Assembly (NCBI RefSeq): GCF_014084105.1
Contig: NZ_CP048289.1
Location: 7,573,922-7,637,921 of the forward strand
Origin: Streptacidiphilus sp. P02-A3a
GTDB lineage: Bacteria; Actinomycetota; Actinomycetes; Streptomycetales; Streptomycetaceae
Reading direction: 5' to 3'
Length of the DNA stretch: 64,000 bases
Both the position numbers and the translations under genes were made by a program. Positions 1 through 13,149 of this stretch are shown here, piece after piece. The notes beneath the pieces are model-generated. The model was not told where the DNA came from and did not search any database. It worked only from the letters and a program-made list of their open reading frames with translations. The number at the start of each line of letters is the position of its first letter. Positions within the stretch are counted from its first letter, which is position 1.

Positions 1-483
1 GGGACGGTGGCGGTCGGACCGCTCGACTCCGGGCAGGCCGGACGGCTGGCGGTGGCGGCGGACCCGCAGGGCGCGGTCTTCGGCCTCTGGCAGGCCCGGG
101 AGCTGCGCGGCTGGCCGGGCTGGCGCGGGGCCGGAGTCCCGGTCTGGAGCGAACTGGTGACCCCGGCGCCGGACCGGGCGGCCGACTTCTACCAGGGCGT
201 GTTCACCACCCGGTCACTGGTCACCGGCGGCGCCGAGCCGGGGGCGGTGACGCTGGGCGTGGACGGCCGACCGGTCGCGGGCCTCGGCCCCTGCCCGGCC
301 CGGGGCGATCGGGCGCACTGGCGGATCCACTTCGCGGTGGCCGACGCGGACGCGGTGGCGCACCGGGCCCTCGCCCTCGGCGGGCAGGTCGACCTGCCCG
401 CCCGGGACACCGCGCACGGCCGGGTCGCGCTGCTCCGCGACCCGCAGGGCGGCCCGTTCGCGGTGGCCCGGCCGCATCGTTGA
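1..483 (+). CDS. VOC (glyoxalase/bleomycin resistance-like) family protein, 5' partial
   Basis: The reading frame is open from the first base of the window to the TGA at 481-483, so the true start lies to the left and only about 160 C-terminal residues are visible. A second VOC half begins near VWSELVTPAPDRAADFYQ and ends with RDPQGGPFAVARP, matching the beta-alpha-beta-beta-beta modules of two-domain VOC proteins, where the phrase DPQGA(V/P)F recurs once per module; here it occurs twice (DPQGAVFGLW and DPQGGPFAVA). Family members bind metals or small hydrophobic ligands. No specific substrate can be assigned. A GTG at 7 is in frame but has no visible ribosome binding site. Confidence 0.75.
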   Translation, partial: GTVAVGPLDSGQAGRLAVAADPQGAVFGLWQARELRGWPGWRGAGVPVWSELVTPAPDRAADFYQGVFTTRSLVTGGAEPGAVTLGVDGRPVAGLGPCPARGDRAHWRIHFAVADADAVAHRALALGGQVDLPARDTAHGRVALLRDPQGGPFAVARPHR

Positions 484-515
484 CGCAGCGTCAAACTACC
501 TGCGGAGCAGGGATG

Positions 516-1685
516 TCAGCGCCGCACCTGCAACAGCGGGACCAGTTGCTCGACCGGGGTCATCGAGCCGTGCAGGCCGACCATGCCGGACTCGCCGGGC
601 TCGCGGCGGGAGGCGATCACCGCCAGGTCGTCCCGCGCGGCGGCCACCACGTCGCCGATCCGCTGGTACACCCGGTCCTCGACCACCGGTCCGAACCAGC
701 CCTGGGCGATGGCCTGGTCGCGGGTGGCGACCCACATCCGGTCCCCCAGCCGCTCGCTCCACACCGCGAACACGTCGCCCTCGGCCTTCGGCACCGCGTA
801 GACGTGCCGTGCCCGGCCCTCGCCGCCGAGCACGGCGACGCCCGCGCGCAGCTCGGCGTCCTGGTCGAAGTCGATCCGCTGCTCGGGCGCGATGTCGATC
901 ATGCCGTGGTCGGCGGTGACGTACAGCGCCGAGCGTGGCGGCAGCTGCTCGGCGAGCCGCTGGGCGAGCCGGTCCACGACCATCAACTGGCCGCGCCAGG
1001 CATCGGAGTTGACGCCGTAGCGGTGGCCCATGGCGTCCAGCTCGCTGTAGTACGTGTAGACCAGCGTCCGGTCGGCGCTGGCCAGCCGGTCCGCCGCCAG
1101 GTCCATCCGCTCCTCGCCGGACAGCCGGCCGAGGAAGAGGCCACCGGACAGGGCGACCTCGGTGAGCGGGGTGTACTGGAACTTGGGCGAGGAGACCTGG
1201 AAGGTCGCCACACCCGCCCGGTCGGCCAGCTGGAAGACCGTGGGGTACGGCTGCCAGGTGCGCGGGGTGACATGCGGCTGCCAGCGGAGCTGGTTCATCA
1301 GCCGTCCGTCGCCCGGTATCCGCACGGTGTAACCGGCCAGACCGTGCGCCCCCGGCGGCAGGCCGGTGCCGACCGAGGCGAGGCTGGTGGCGGTGGTGGC
1401 CGGGAAACCGGCGGCGAGCGGGCGACCGGTGCCCGCGAGCGAGCTGGGCAGCAGCGAGTTCAGGAACGGCGCCTCGTCCGGGTGCGCCCGCAGCAGCTCC
1501 CAGCCGAGGCCGTCGACCAGGAAGACGCAGACCCGGTCGGCCGGGGGCAGCACCAGGCCGGTCTCCGGCAGGCCCGGGACGCCGAGGCCGCCGACGACGG
1601 CGGGCAGCAGGTCGCAGAGCGAGGCGCTGCCGTAGGCGGGGGCGGGCGCCGTGGCAGGGTCGAGCGTCGTGGCGGGGGATGTCAT
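516..1685 (-). CDS. Alkaline-phosphatase-superfamily phosphodiesterase / nucleotide pyrophosphatase
   Basis: A 389-residue protein with the metal-binding pattern of the type I phosphodiesterase/nucleotide pyrophosphatase family: FLVDGLGW (Asp about 58), the nucleophile segment FPATTATSLASVGTG (Thr about 98), YSELDAMGHRYG (Asp 217 and His 221) and TADHG (Asp 259, His 260). Such enzymes use two metal ions to hydrolyse phosphodiesters or phosphoanhydrides. No signal peptide is seen, so it is probably cytoplasmic. It lies upstream of no obvious operon partner: the DUF5998 gene on the same strand ends about 93 bp before its start. The physiological substrate is unknown. The ATG at 1685 has an AAGAAGAG-type purine stretch upstream. 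Confidence 0.85.
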   Translation of the reverse strand: MTSPATTLDPATAPAPAYGSASLCDLLPAVVGGLGVPGLPETGLVLPPADRVCVFLVDGLGWELLRAHPDEAPFLNSLLPSSLAGTGRPLAAGFPATTATSLASVGTGLPPGAHGLAGYTVRIPGDGRLMNQLRWQPHVTPRTWQPYPTVFQLADRAGVATFQVSSPKFQYTPLTEVALSGGLFLGRLSGEERMDLAADRLASADRTLVYTYYSELDAMGHRYGVNSDAWRGQLMVVDRLAQRLAEQLPPRSALYVTADHGMIDIAPEQRIDFDQDAELRAGVAVLGGEGRARHVYAVPKAEGDVFAVWSERLGDRMWVATRDQAIAQGWFGPVVEDRVYQRIGDVVAAARDDLAVIASRREPGESGMVGLHGSMTPVEQLVPLLQVRR

Positions 1686-1778
1686 CTGGCTCTTCTTCGA
1701 GTCTTCGGGTTCGAGGCAGCGCGTTGTCGCGGCAGCGCGGGACGGCTCCGTGGGCGGTGGACCGGTGGGTGGCGCCGG

Positions 1779-2369
1779 TCAGGCGCCCGCCGCCACCGTC
1801 GCCTCGGACAGCGCGTGGGCGAAGCTGAGCGCCTGGGCCACCGTCTCCGGTCCGTCACCGGCCTCGCTCACCCGCAGCGACAGGTCGTCGGCGGTGGCGG
1901 AGCCGGTGTAGCCGTGGTCGGCCTCGCAGTTGGGGTCCCCGCAGGCGGCGGGCTCCAGGTCGATCCGGGAGACCGCGCCCCAGCCGATGGTCAGCACCAC
2001 CTCGCGCGGCAGCGTGCCCCGGATGTAGGTCTCGGGGTTGGCGACGACCCGGCTGACCACCACCGAGGAGATCCGGTCGATCCGCACGCTCTCGGTCGAG
2101 GTGGTGGTGTACGGGACCGGCGAGGTGTCGTCGGCGCCCTGCTCGTCGGTGTGGCTGACGATGAAGCGGCTGCCGGTGAGCACCAGCACGGTGACGTGGC
2201 GGCGCACCTCGTTGGCGTCGAAGGTGGTCTCCTGGTGGACCAGGAAGGCGGAGACGGGCTCGGTGCCGACCGCCGACTCCACGGCCTCCATGACGAGGGT
2301 CGGATAGTAGCCGCTGCGCTCGATCGCGGAGCGCAGCCCCTGGGTGGTGGTCATGCCGGTCTTCGCCAT
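1779..2369 (-). CDS. DUF5998 family protein
   Basis: About 196 residues beginning MAKTGMTTTQGLRSAIERSG, the typical N-terminus of the DUF5998 family that is widespread in Streptomyces. An upstream in-frame start exists at 2408, but the ATG at 2369 is preceded by AGGA at seven-base spacing and matches the usual family start, so it was preferred. The chain looks soluble, with segments FLVHQETTFDANEVRRHVTVL and a cysteine pair (CGDPNCEADHGY) that could hold a metal or be structural. No biochemical role is established for this family as far as I know. It is followed on the same strand by the phosphodiesterase gene, a neighbourhood I remember from other Streptomyces. Confidence 0.8.
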   Translation of the reverse strand: MAKTGMTTTQGLRSAIERSGYYPTLVMEAVESAVGTEPVSAFLVHQETTFDANEVRRHVTVLVLTGSRFIVSHTDEQGADDTSPVPYTTTSTESVRIDRISSVVVSRVVANPETYIRGTLPREVVLTIGWGAVSRIDLEPAACGDPNCEADHGYTGSATADDLSLRVSEAGDGPETVAQALSFAHALSEATVAAGA

Positions 2370-2418
2370 GGCTCCATCCTGGCACGGACCGGCGACACTG
2401 TGCGCCACCGTGCCAGTA

Positions 2419-2569
2419 CCGGACGCGTGCGGCCGGTCAGTCAGCCCAGCCGGACGCGTGCGGCCGGTCAGTCAGCCCAGCCGGGCGCGTGCGCCCGGTC
2501 AGTCAGCCCAGCCGGACGCGTGCGGCCGGTCGGCGCGGCGGTCAGCCGGGCGGCCGGTCGGCGCGGCGG

Positions 2570-2578
<9 letters not shown>
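2419..2578. repeat. Minisatellite: 31-bp tandem repeats followed by two 28-bp repeats
   Basis: Three consecutive 31-bp units lie at 2419-2449, 2450-2480 and 2481-2511. The first two are identical and the third has two substitutions. Each begins CCGGACGCGTGCGG and ends CAGTCAGCCCAG. A partial fourth unit starts at 2512 and runs into two near-identical 28-bp units at 2523-2550 and 2551-2578 (beginning CGGCCGGTCGGCGCGG). The last unit overlaps the stop codon of the Pat-like gene (2570-2572). The array fills the gap between that gene and the DUF5998 gene. It probably arose by slippage; copy number may vary between strains. Confidence 0.9.
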
Positions 2579-5371
<2,793 letters not shown>

Positions 5372-5460
5372 AGTCGCCAGGCTACGTCGTCGGCGTGCAA
5401 GAGGGGGAGGCGCGGGGCATGGTAGGGCCAAGTCGGCCCTCCCACCGAAAGGCACCCATC

Positions 5461-5739
5461 ATGGCTGAGCGCACCGTTACCGTCGGCTGGCCCGAGGGTC
5501 TGCACGCCCGTCCCGCTGCCCTCTTCGTCCGCGCGGCCGGGGCGGTCGGCGTCCCGGTGACCATCGCCAAGCCCGGCGGCACCCCGGTGAACGCCGCCTC
5601 GATGCTGGCGCTGCTGGGCCTCGGCGCCGAGGCCGGGGACCCGGTGGTGCTCGCCTCCGACGCCGAGGGCGCCGACTCGGCGCTGGACCGGCTGGCGAAG
5701 CTGGTCGGCGAGGGCCTGGCCGAGCTGCCCCCGGCCTGA
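5461..5739 (+). CDS. ptsH: Phosphocarrier protein HPr
   Basis: A 92-residue HPr. The phosphorylated histidine lies in GLHARPAALFV (His-15), and the helix with the regulatory-serine-like position is VNAASMLALLGLG (Ser-47). HPr passes phosphate from enzyme I to sugar-specific EIIA proteins in the cytoplasm. The ATG at 5461 follows GAAAGG at about eight bases. It is divergent from the Pat-like gene with about 90 bp between start codons. The other general PTS genes are not in the window, which is usual for Streptomyces. Confidence 0.95.
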   Translation: MAERTVTVGWPEGLHARPAALFVRAAGAVGVPVTIAKPGGTPVNAASMLALLGLGAEAGDPVVLASDAEGADSALDRLAKLVGEGLAELPPA

Positions 5740-5909
5740 CCCGCCGGCCCCTACCGGTCCGGTCCGGTCGGCGCGGCGGCGGGCCGACCGACCGGGGCCG
5801 CGGCCTGCCGTGCGTCCCCTTGACCGGTGGTCAACCGGGCTGGCAGCGTGCGCTGGACCGTGGCCGGGCGGAGAGGCAGCGACCGGGCGGAGAGACAGGG
5901 GACGAACAC

Positions 5910-7670
<1,761 letters not shown>

Positions 7671-8089
7671 CCCTCCGCCGGATCGGCCCCGCCGGTCAGA
7701 CCCGTCCGGTCGCGGCGGGTGCGCCGGAACGCGTCGCCGTCCGGCCCGGCGGTCGGCACGAGCCGTTCCCGCCCGTGCGTCGCCGGTCGCCGGGCGGGTG
7801 CCGTCGGTGGCGATCGGGATCGCCCGTCACCCGGCGCCACCGGGCCGACAACCGTTCGTGCGTGGACGACCGAGGCCGCAGGGGCCCGCGCGGGGAGGGC
7901 CACTCGCGCAACTGCCCCCCGGCATGATCTGATACGGCCACGACCCAGGCACGCGAGGTGTTCCCGCCCGTACGCCGCCCGGGCCGCACCCGACCATGGC
8001 CACCGGCCCACGATGTCGTGCCCGCCGATGTCCAGTGTCACCACGAAGCCTCTCCCTGCCCTACCGGCCTTCGTCCTGGAGACACCGCG
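7671..8089. other. Intergenic region without a recognisable gene
   Basis: About 420 bp of GC-rich DNA between the acyl-CoA synthetase and the ATP-grasp gene. Open frames here have no ribosome binding sites or recognisable proteins. A TGATAC-like element near 7930 could be a -10 hexamer for the ATP-grasp gene, but no convincing -35 partner is visible. Otherwise nothing is seen. Confidence 0.5.
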
Positions 8090-9196
8090 TTGAACGACCC
8101 GCTGCGCATCTGGCTGAACCGTACCTACGCCGAGAACGCCTTCTTCGTCGCCCTGTTGCGCGAGAACGCCGACCTGGTCGACCTTGAGGTGCACGCCACC
8201 CATGTCGATCCCGACTCACCCGTCCTGCGCGCGGCGGACGTCTCCTCGCTGGAACCCGACCGCCTCTCCCCGGCCGCGTACGTGGAGTTCGCCCTCGACT
8301 ACTGCGACCGGCACCGGATCGACCTGTTCCTGCCCCGGCTGCACCAGTTGGCCGTGGCCGAGCACCGGGCCGAGTTCGAGCTGCTGGGCACGACCGTGGT
8401 CAGCCCGCCCAGTGCCGCGATCGAACTGTTCAGCGACAAGGCCACCGCCTACCAGGCGCTGGCCGCCGCCGGACTGCCGGTGCCGCCGTGGTGGCGGGTG
8501 ACTGACGCCGCGTCACTGCTCGACGCCGTGGCCGGGATCGAGGCGGACGGCGGTGTCCCCTGCCTGAAGCCGGTGAGCGGTGCCGGGGGCGAGGGCTTCC
8601 GGGTGCTGACCCGCAAGCCCTTCTCGCTGGGACTGCTGGCCGGGGCGCCCAGTCGACTGGTGTCGCTGGAGCAGGTGGTGGAGGCCCTGGAGCGGGCCGC
8701 CGAGCAGCGACCGGACGTCCCCCCGGTCGACTGGCTGGTGATGCCCCAACTCGCGGGCCCCGAGGTCTCGGTGGACTGCCTGGTGGACCGGTCCGGGCGG
8801 CTGCGGGGCGCGATCGGGCGCAGCAAGGAGGGCCGTCGCCGGGGCTTCACGCTGGACCCGGCCTACCTGGAGCCCGCCCGGGAGCTGGCCGAGCGCTTCG
8901 AGCTGAGCTATCTGACGAACATTCAGTTCCGGCACCAGAACGGGGTGCCGGTGCTGCTCGACATCAACACCCGCCCCTCCGGCGGGTTGCACCAACTGGC
9001 GCGCTGCGGAGTGAACTTCCCCTGGGCGGCGATGCGGCTGGCGCTCGGCCAGGAGCCGGTCGGCCTGAACGCGCGGACGCTGGGCGAGGACTACACGCTG
9101 ATCTCCACGCCCTATCCGACGCTGTCCCGGCAGCTGCCGATACCGGCGCCCCGGGCGGCGGCCGAGGCCGCCGAGGCCCCGGCCATCCTCGGCTGA
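8090..9196 (+). CDS. ATP-grasp domain protein (carbamoyl-phosphate-synthase-like ligase)
   Basis: 368 residues starting at a TTG preceded by CTGGAG at eight bases. The translation begins MNDPLRIWLNRTYAENAFF and shows an N-terminal pre-ATP-grasp Rossmann part, then the ATP-grasp fold: the lysine of PCLKPVSGAGGEGFRVL, the adenine-contact region WLVMPQLAGPEVSVDCLVD, and the metal-binding end VPVLLDINTRPSGGLHQLA. Such proteins make amide or acyl-phosphate products from ATP. From memory, close homologues in Streptomyces sit in tellurium-resistance (TerD-associated) biosynthetic clusters with a phosphoribosyltransferase and HAD phosphatases. Those partners are absent here, so it is either an orphan or part of another pathway. 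Confidence 0.8.
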   Translation: MNDPLRIWLNRTYAENAFFVALLRENADLVDLEVHATHVDPDSPVLRAADVSSLEPDRLSPAAYVEFALDYCDRHRIDLFLPRLHQLAVAEHRAEFELLGTTVVSPPSAAIELFSDKATAYQALAAAGLPVPPWWRVTDAASLLDAVAGIEADGGVPCLKPVSGAGGEGFRVLTRKPFSLGLLAGAPSRLVSLEQVVEALERAAEQRPDVPPVDWLVMPQLAGPEVSVDCLVDRSGRLRGAIGRSKEGRRRGFTLDPAYLEPARELAERFELSYLTNIQFRHQNGVPVLLDINTRPSGGLHQLARCGVNFPWAAMRLALGQEPVGLNARTLGEDYTLISTPYPTLSRQLPIPAPRAAAEAAEAPAILG

Positions 9197-9225
9197 GGCT
9201 GAGGCCGAGCGCCGGCCCGGCGGCG

Positions 9226-9963
9226 TCAACTCGCTGACGCCGCCGCCTCGGTCAGCATCACGGCGGTCAACTCACCCGCGCGGAACGCGTGTTCACCGCT
9301 GGCCGGACGGCAGCGGCGCAACTCGCGGTCGTACTCGGCGAGGACCACCCCGGCGTGGTCGGTGGGCGACTCCTGGTAGCGCACCGGCCAGCCGTGGGCC
9401 CGCGCGACCGGGGTGAACTCGCGCGCGGAGCGGACGTCCACCACCGCGTCCTGGGCGCCGTGGTGCAGCCACAGCGGGACCGGGGACTGCTCGGTGGTGG
9501 CGATGTCCGCCGCCGCGGCGGGGCCCATCCGCGGGTCCGAGGAGGTCAGGTAGTTCCCGGCGATGCCGACCACCGCCGCCGGGCGCCAGCCCTCGCGCGC
9601 CGGGCGCAGCACCGTGGCCAGCGCCGCCCGGGCGCCCAGCGACCATCCGGCGAGTACCGCGCGATCGGCGTCGCCGCCCCAGTCCTCGGCGTGGGCGCGG
9701 AGGAAGTCCACCGACTCGTGCAGCTGCGACCAGCCGCTGTCGGGCGCGTCGCAGCGCCAGTCGGGCACCAGCACCAGCAGTCCCTGTTCGGCCGCCCGCG
9801 CCGCCAGCGGGGCGAGCACGTCCCGCTCCTGCTTGCCGCGCCCGTGCCACAGCAGCACGGTTCCGGTCGGCCGTCCGAGCGGCCGGTGCACGTCCAGCAG
9901 CATCCCGCTGCGGCCGTAGCCGACCGCCTTGACCTTCTCCATCACGCCACTCATGCCACTCAT
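9226..9963 (-). CDS. Alpha/beta hydrolase (dienelactone-hydrolase-like)
   Basis: About 245 residues. The nucleophile elbow is LAGWSLGARAAL, the oxyanion/HG region is LLWHGRGKQERD, and the catalytic acid and histidine are likely in HGAQDAVVDVRSA and SPTDHAGVV. No signal peptide or membrane segment is seen. It ends about 30 bp from the convergent ATP-grasp gene. The ATG at 9963 was chosen because GGGAAAGG lies eight bases upstream; starts at 9996, 9954 and 9942 are also in frame. The substrate is unknown; the family cleaves esters, lactones or short acyl compounds. Confidence 0.8.
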   Translation of the reverse strand: MSGMSGVMEKVKAVGYGRSGMLLDVHRPLGRPTGTVLLWHGRGKQERDVLAPLAARAAEQGLLVLVPDWRCDAPDSGWSQLHESVDFLRAHAEDWGGDADRAVLAGWSLGARAALATVLRPAREGWRPAAVVGIAGNYLTSSDPRMGPAAAADIATTEQSPVPLWLHHGAQDAVVDVRSAREFTPVARAHGWPVRYQESPTDHAGVVLAEYDRELRRCRPASGEHAFRAGELTAVMLTEAAASAS

Positions 9964-10032
9964 GCCACGGACCTTTCCCACCTGCGGCGACGTCATGCCT
10001 CAGCGGCCCGGCGGCATTCCCGGCCGACCGCC

Positions 10033-10329
10033 TCAGTCGGTCCGCAGGTACCGCTCCACGGTGGCGACCTTCGAGGTCAGGCCGTCGGTGACGCCGTCAC
10101 GCAGGTCGGCCTTGAGCACCAGGCTGACCCGGCCCGCCCGCTCCCGCACCGCCTCCACCGCGCGCTTCACCACGTCCATCACCTCGTCCCATTCGCCCTC
10201 CAGGCTGGTGAACATGGCATCGGTGTGGTTGGGCAGCCCGCTCGCGCGGACCACCCGGACGGCTTCGGCCACCGCCTCCCCCACGTCCTCGCCGGTGCCG
10301 ATCGGGGTGACGGAGAACGCGACGATCAC
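10033..10329 (-). CDS. MTH1187 family thiamine-binding protein (DUF77)
   Basis: A 98-residue ferredoxin-like-fold protein: it begins [20 protein letters not shown] and continues [30 protein letters not shown], the signature of the YkoF/MTH1187 family that binds thiamine or hydroxymethylpyrimidine-like compounds. The GTG at 10329 is preceded by GGAGGGA at a good distance. The gene ends about 70 bp downstream of the hydrolase start, with both on the same strand, so they may be co-transcribed. No thiamine-pathway gene is adjacent. Confidence 0.85.
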   Translation of the reverse strand: MIVAFSVTPIGTGEDVGEAVAEAVRVVRASGLPNHTDAMFTSLEGEWDEVMDVVKRAVEAVRERAGRVSLVLKADLRDGVTDGLTSKVATVERYLRTD

Positions 10330-10438
10330 TGGGACTCCCTCCGGAGCGGCCCGGTGCCCGCCCACCGCGCGCATCGCTGACCGCTGCCGCGACCACCCTA
10401 GGGGGCAGCGGCGCCGATCCGGTGCTAGACCTGGCGGT

Positions 10439-11263
10439 ATGCGTCCGTCCTCCGCCGCCCGCCTGGCCGGGGCGCTGGCCGTCGCCCTCGCGTCGGCGTC
10501 CTGCGGCCAGGGCGCCGGCCAGGTCGGCCACCAGCTCAGCCGCCCCGAGCGGCTGGCGGTGCGGGTGCTGGCGGTGCTGCCGCACGACCGGACCCAGTTC
10601 ACCGAGGGGCTGGAGCTGCGGGACGGAGTGCTCTACGAGAGCAGCGGCCTCTACGGCCGCTCCACGCTGCGCGCCGTCGACTGGCGGACCGGCGCGGTGC
10701 TGGCCCGGGCGGCGCTGCCGAACGGGCTGTTCGGTGAGGGGATCACCGTGGTCGGCGACCGGATCTGGCAGCTGACCTGGCGTGAGGGGATCGCCCTGGA
10801 CCGGCGCCGGTCCGACCTGGCCGTGCTCGGCGAGGTCCGCTACTCCGGTCCGGGCTGGGGCCTTTGCTACGACGGCCGACGGCTGGTCATGAGCGACGGC
10901 AGCGCCCGGCTGGCCTTCCGCGACCCGCACAGCTTCGCCCGTACCGGCGGCGTCCGGGTGACCGCCGCGGGCAGGCCGGTGACCGGCCTGAACGAGCTCG
11001 AATGCGCGGGCGGCTCGGTCTGGGCCAACGTCTGGAGGAGCGGCGACATCCTCCGGATCGACCCGGCGACCGGCGCGGTCACCGGCGTCGCCGACGCCTC
11101 CGGCCTGCTGTCCCCGGCGCTGCGCCGTGGCACCGACGTGCTCAACGGCATCGCCGCGCTCCCGGACGGCGCGCAGTTCCTGCTCACCGGGAAGTTCTGG
11201 CCGCTGATGTTCCGGGTGACGCTGCGTGCCCTGTCATCACCGGCTTCACCGGGCCACCCCTGA
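10439..11263 (+). CDS. Glutaminyl-peptide cyclotransferase-like secreted beta-propeller protein
   Basis: 274 residues. The N-terminus [20 protein letters not shown] is a signal sequence followed by SCGQG. The cysteine could be lipidated, although the -3 residue is not the usual leucine. The rest matches the five-bladed propeller glutamine cyclotransferases: [68 protein letters not shown] and [20 protein letters not shown]. Such enzymes form N-terminal pyroglutamate on peptides. It probably acts outside the membrane. The upstream gene is divergent, about 110 bp away. The ATG at 10439 has only a weak GG-rich site upstream. Confidence 0.8.
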   Translation: MRPSSAARLAGALAVALASASCGQGAGQVGHQLSRPERLAVRVLAVLPHDRTQFTEGLELRDGVLYESSGLYGRSTLRAVDWRTGAVLARAALPNGLFGEGITVVGDRIWQLTWREGIALDRRRSDLAVLGEVRYSGPGWGLCYDGRRLVMSDGSARLAFRDPHSFARTGGVRVTAAGRPVTGLNELECAGGSVWANVWRSGDILRIDPATGAVTGVADASGLLSPALRRGTDVLNGIAALPDGAQFLLTGKFWPLMFRVTLRALSSPASPGHP

Positions 11264-11317
11264 GAGCATGGCGGTGCCGGGGGCGGGAAGGCGCGACGAG
11301 AGACCCAAGGAGAAGAC

Positions 11318-11665
11318 ATGAGCTCGCACATCTGGACCTACCGCGCGCAGGCAGTACCGGGGCCGCAGACGGACCTGACCGGATTCCGGGTCGAGGCCAC
11401 CGACGGCCACCTCGGCAAGGTCGCCGAGGCCACGCACGAGGTCGGCACCGCCTACCTGGTCGTCGACACCGGTCCCTGGATCCTCGGCAGCCTGGTGCTG
11501 CTGCCCGCGGGCACGGTCACCCACGTGGACGAACAGCAGCGGGTGGTCCACCTGGACCGCAGCAAGGACGAGATCAGGACCGCGCCGCCGTACCGCCCGG
11601 GGACCACGCCGGGCGACGTCGCCTACATCGAGCAGGTCCAGAGCTACTACCAGCGCAACTCCTGA
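11318..11665 (+). CDS. PRC-barrel domain-containing protein
   Basis: A 115-residue protein with a PRC-barrel core: [20 protein letters not shown], then [20 protein letters not shown] and [24 protein letters not shown]-barrel proteins are small beta barrels found in RNA processing and in stress-related actinobacterial proteins. The tail ([22 protein letters not shown]) is typical of stand-alone Streptomyces versions. The ATG at 11318 has a strong AAGGAGAAG ribosome binding site. Its exact role is unknown. Confidence 0.85.
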   Translation: MSSHIWTYRAQAVPGPQTDLTGFRVEATDGHLGKVAEATHEVGTAYLVVDTGPWILGSLVLLPAGTVTHVDEQQRVVHLDRSKDEIRTAPPYRPGTTPGDVAYIEQVQSYYQRNS

Positions 11666-11790
11666 CGCCTGGTCCGGCGGCCGAGTGCGGCACAGCCGCG
11701 CCCGGCCGCCGGTGTGATCGCCGGCCGCGGTGGGCAGTCAAGATCCGTGAAGAGACTGGAACGCACGGCGTCCGCGCCGTGGAGGGAACT

Positions 11791-13083
11791 GTGAGCGCGT
11801 GTGTCATAGGCGCCGGCCTGTCGGGTCTGGCCGCCGCCCACGCGCTGCGGGCGCGTGGGATCGACTTCGTCTGCCTGGAGCAGGCGCCGGAGGTCGGCGG
11901 GATCTGGCGGCGGCCGGGGGCGGGTGAGCCCGGTCCGGCGTACCAGGCGCTGCACCTGAACAACGCCAAGGAGCTCACCGGCTTCGCCGACTTCCCGATG
12001 TCCGAGGAGCTGCCGCTCTACCCCCGGCACGACCATATCGCCGCCTACCTGCGGGACTTCGCCGAGTGGGCCGGGCTGCGGCCGCACATCGAGCTGCGTA
12101 CCGAGGTGCTCTCGGTACGGCGGGGGCCCGACGGGCGGTGGACGGTGGTCAGCCGGGACGACCGGGGGACGCTGACGACACGGACCTTCGACCAGGTGGT
12201 CGTCGCCTCCGGGCACCACTCGGAACCGGCCCTGCCCAGCCCCCCGCCGCCGGGTGCGGAGTCCTTTGCCGGAACGGTCCTGCACTCGACGGACTACCTG
12301 GACGGCCGGGACTTCGCCGGGCAGCGGGTGGTCGTCGTCGGCTTCGGGGCGTCGGCGGTGGACATCGCCGCCGACCTGTCCCGGCACGCGGAGCGCACCG
12401 TGCTCTCCGTCCGCCGGGGGCTGCACCTGGTACCCAAGCAGTTGTTCGGCATGTCGGTGGACCTGATCGCCGAGGCTCCCTGGTTCGGCGCCATGTCCCT
12501 GGAGGAGCGGCGCCGCTTCATCGAGCAGGCGCTGCTGGTGGCCCGCGGCAAGCTGTCGGACTACGGCCTGCCCGAGCCCGACCATCGGATCTTCTCCTCC
12601 GCGGTGACCATCTCCGACGAGATCCTGAGCCGGATCCGGCACGGCGCGGTGCTCCCGAAACCCGCCATCGACTCGCTGGACGGCGACCTGGTGCGCTTCG
12701 CCGACGGCAGCTCGGTCGAGGCGGACGCGATCGTCTACTGCACCGGCTTCCACATGGCCTTCCCGTTCGTACCCGGCGGCTGCCCGGCACCGGCCCCCCG
12801 GCAGCCGATCGAGCTGTACCGGCGGATCGTCGCGCCCGACCAGCCCGGCCTGCTCTTCGTCGGCCTGATCCGCCCGGTCGGCGCGATCACCCGGCTGGTC
12901 GAGGCGCAGGCCCAGTGGGTGGCCCGGGTCGTCGGCGGCGAGCTGGAGCTGCCGTCCGCCGACATCATGCGCAAGGAGATCAACGAGTACCTGAACGGCG
13001 TCGCGGCCCGCTACGGGCTGAGCGAGGGCTCCTCGGTCCAGGTCGACATCGGCTCCTACCTGCGGGAGCTGCGGGAGGCATAG
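11791..13083 (+). CDS. Flavin-containing monooxygenase / NAD(P)-FAD oxidoreductase
   Basis: 430 residues from a GTG preceded by GGAGGGAACT. The FAD-binding Rossmann motif is [15 protein letters not shown] (about residues 6-20), with [11 protein letters not shown] after it. The FMO identifying motif FxGxxxHSxxY is [11 protein letters not shown], directly followed by the NADP Rossmann motif [14 protein letters not shown]. The family oxygenates nitrogen or sulfur atoms, or oxidises amines to oximes. The gene is convergent with the aromatic prenyltransferase, 66 bp apart. In Streptomyces, DMATS-type prenyltransferases are often found next to FMOs that process prenylated indoles, so a joint pathway is likely but not proven. 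Confidence 0.85.
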   Translation: MSACVIGAGLSGLAAAHALRARGIDFVCLEQAPEVGGIWRRPGAGEPGPAYQALHLNNAKELTGFADFPMSEELPLYPRHDHIAAYLRDFAEWAGLRPHIELRTEVLSVRRGPDGRWTVVSRDDRGTLTTRTFDQVVVASGHHSEPALPSPPPPGAESFAGTVLHSTDYLDGRDFAGQRVVVVGFGASAVDIAADLSRHAERTVLSVRRGLHLVPKQLFGMSVDLIAEAPWFGAMSLEERRRFIEQALLVARGKLSDYGLPEPDHRIFSSAVTISDEILSRIRHGAVLPKPAIDSLDGDLVRFADGSSVEADAIVYCTGFHMAFPFVPGGCPAPAPRQPIELYRRIVAPDQPGLLFVGLIRPVGAITRLVEAQAQWVARVVGGELELPSADIMRKEINEYLNGVAARYGLSEGSSVQVDIGSYLRELREA

Positions 13084-13100
13084 CCCTCACCGGGCCGGTT

Positions 13101-13139
13101 CGGGGCTCCCGTGGACCGCCGTGGCCCACGGGAGCCCCG
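13101..13139. terminator. Bidirectional hairpin between monooxygenase and prenyltransferase
   Basis: A perfect 14-bp inverted repeat (13101-13114 and 13126-13139) with an 11-base loop sits in the 66-bp gap between two convergent genes. There is no T-tract, as is usual for Streptomyces hairpin terminators. Confidence 0.7.
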
Positions 13140-13149
13140 CCGCCCGCCC

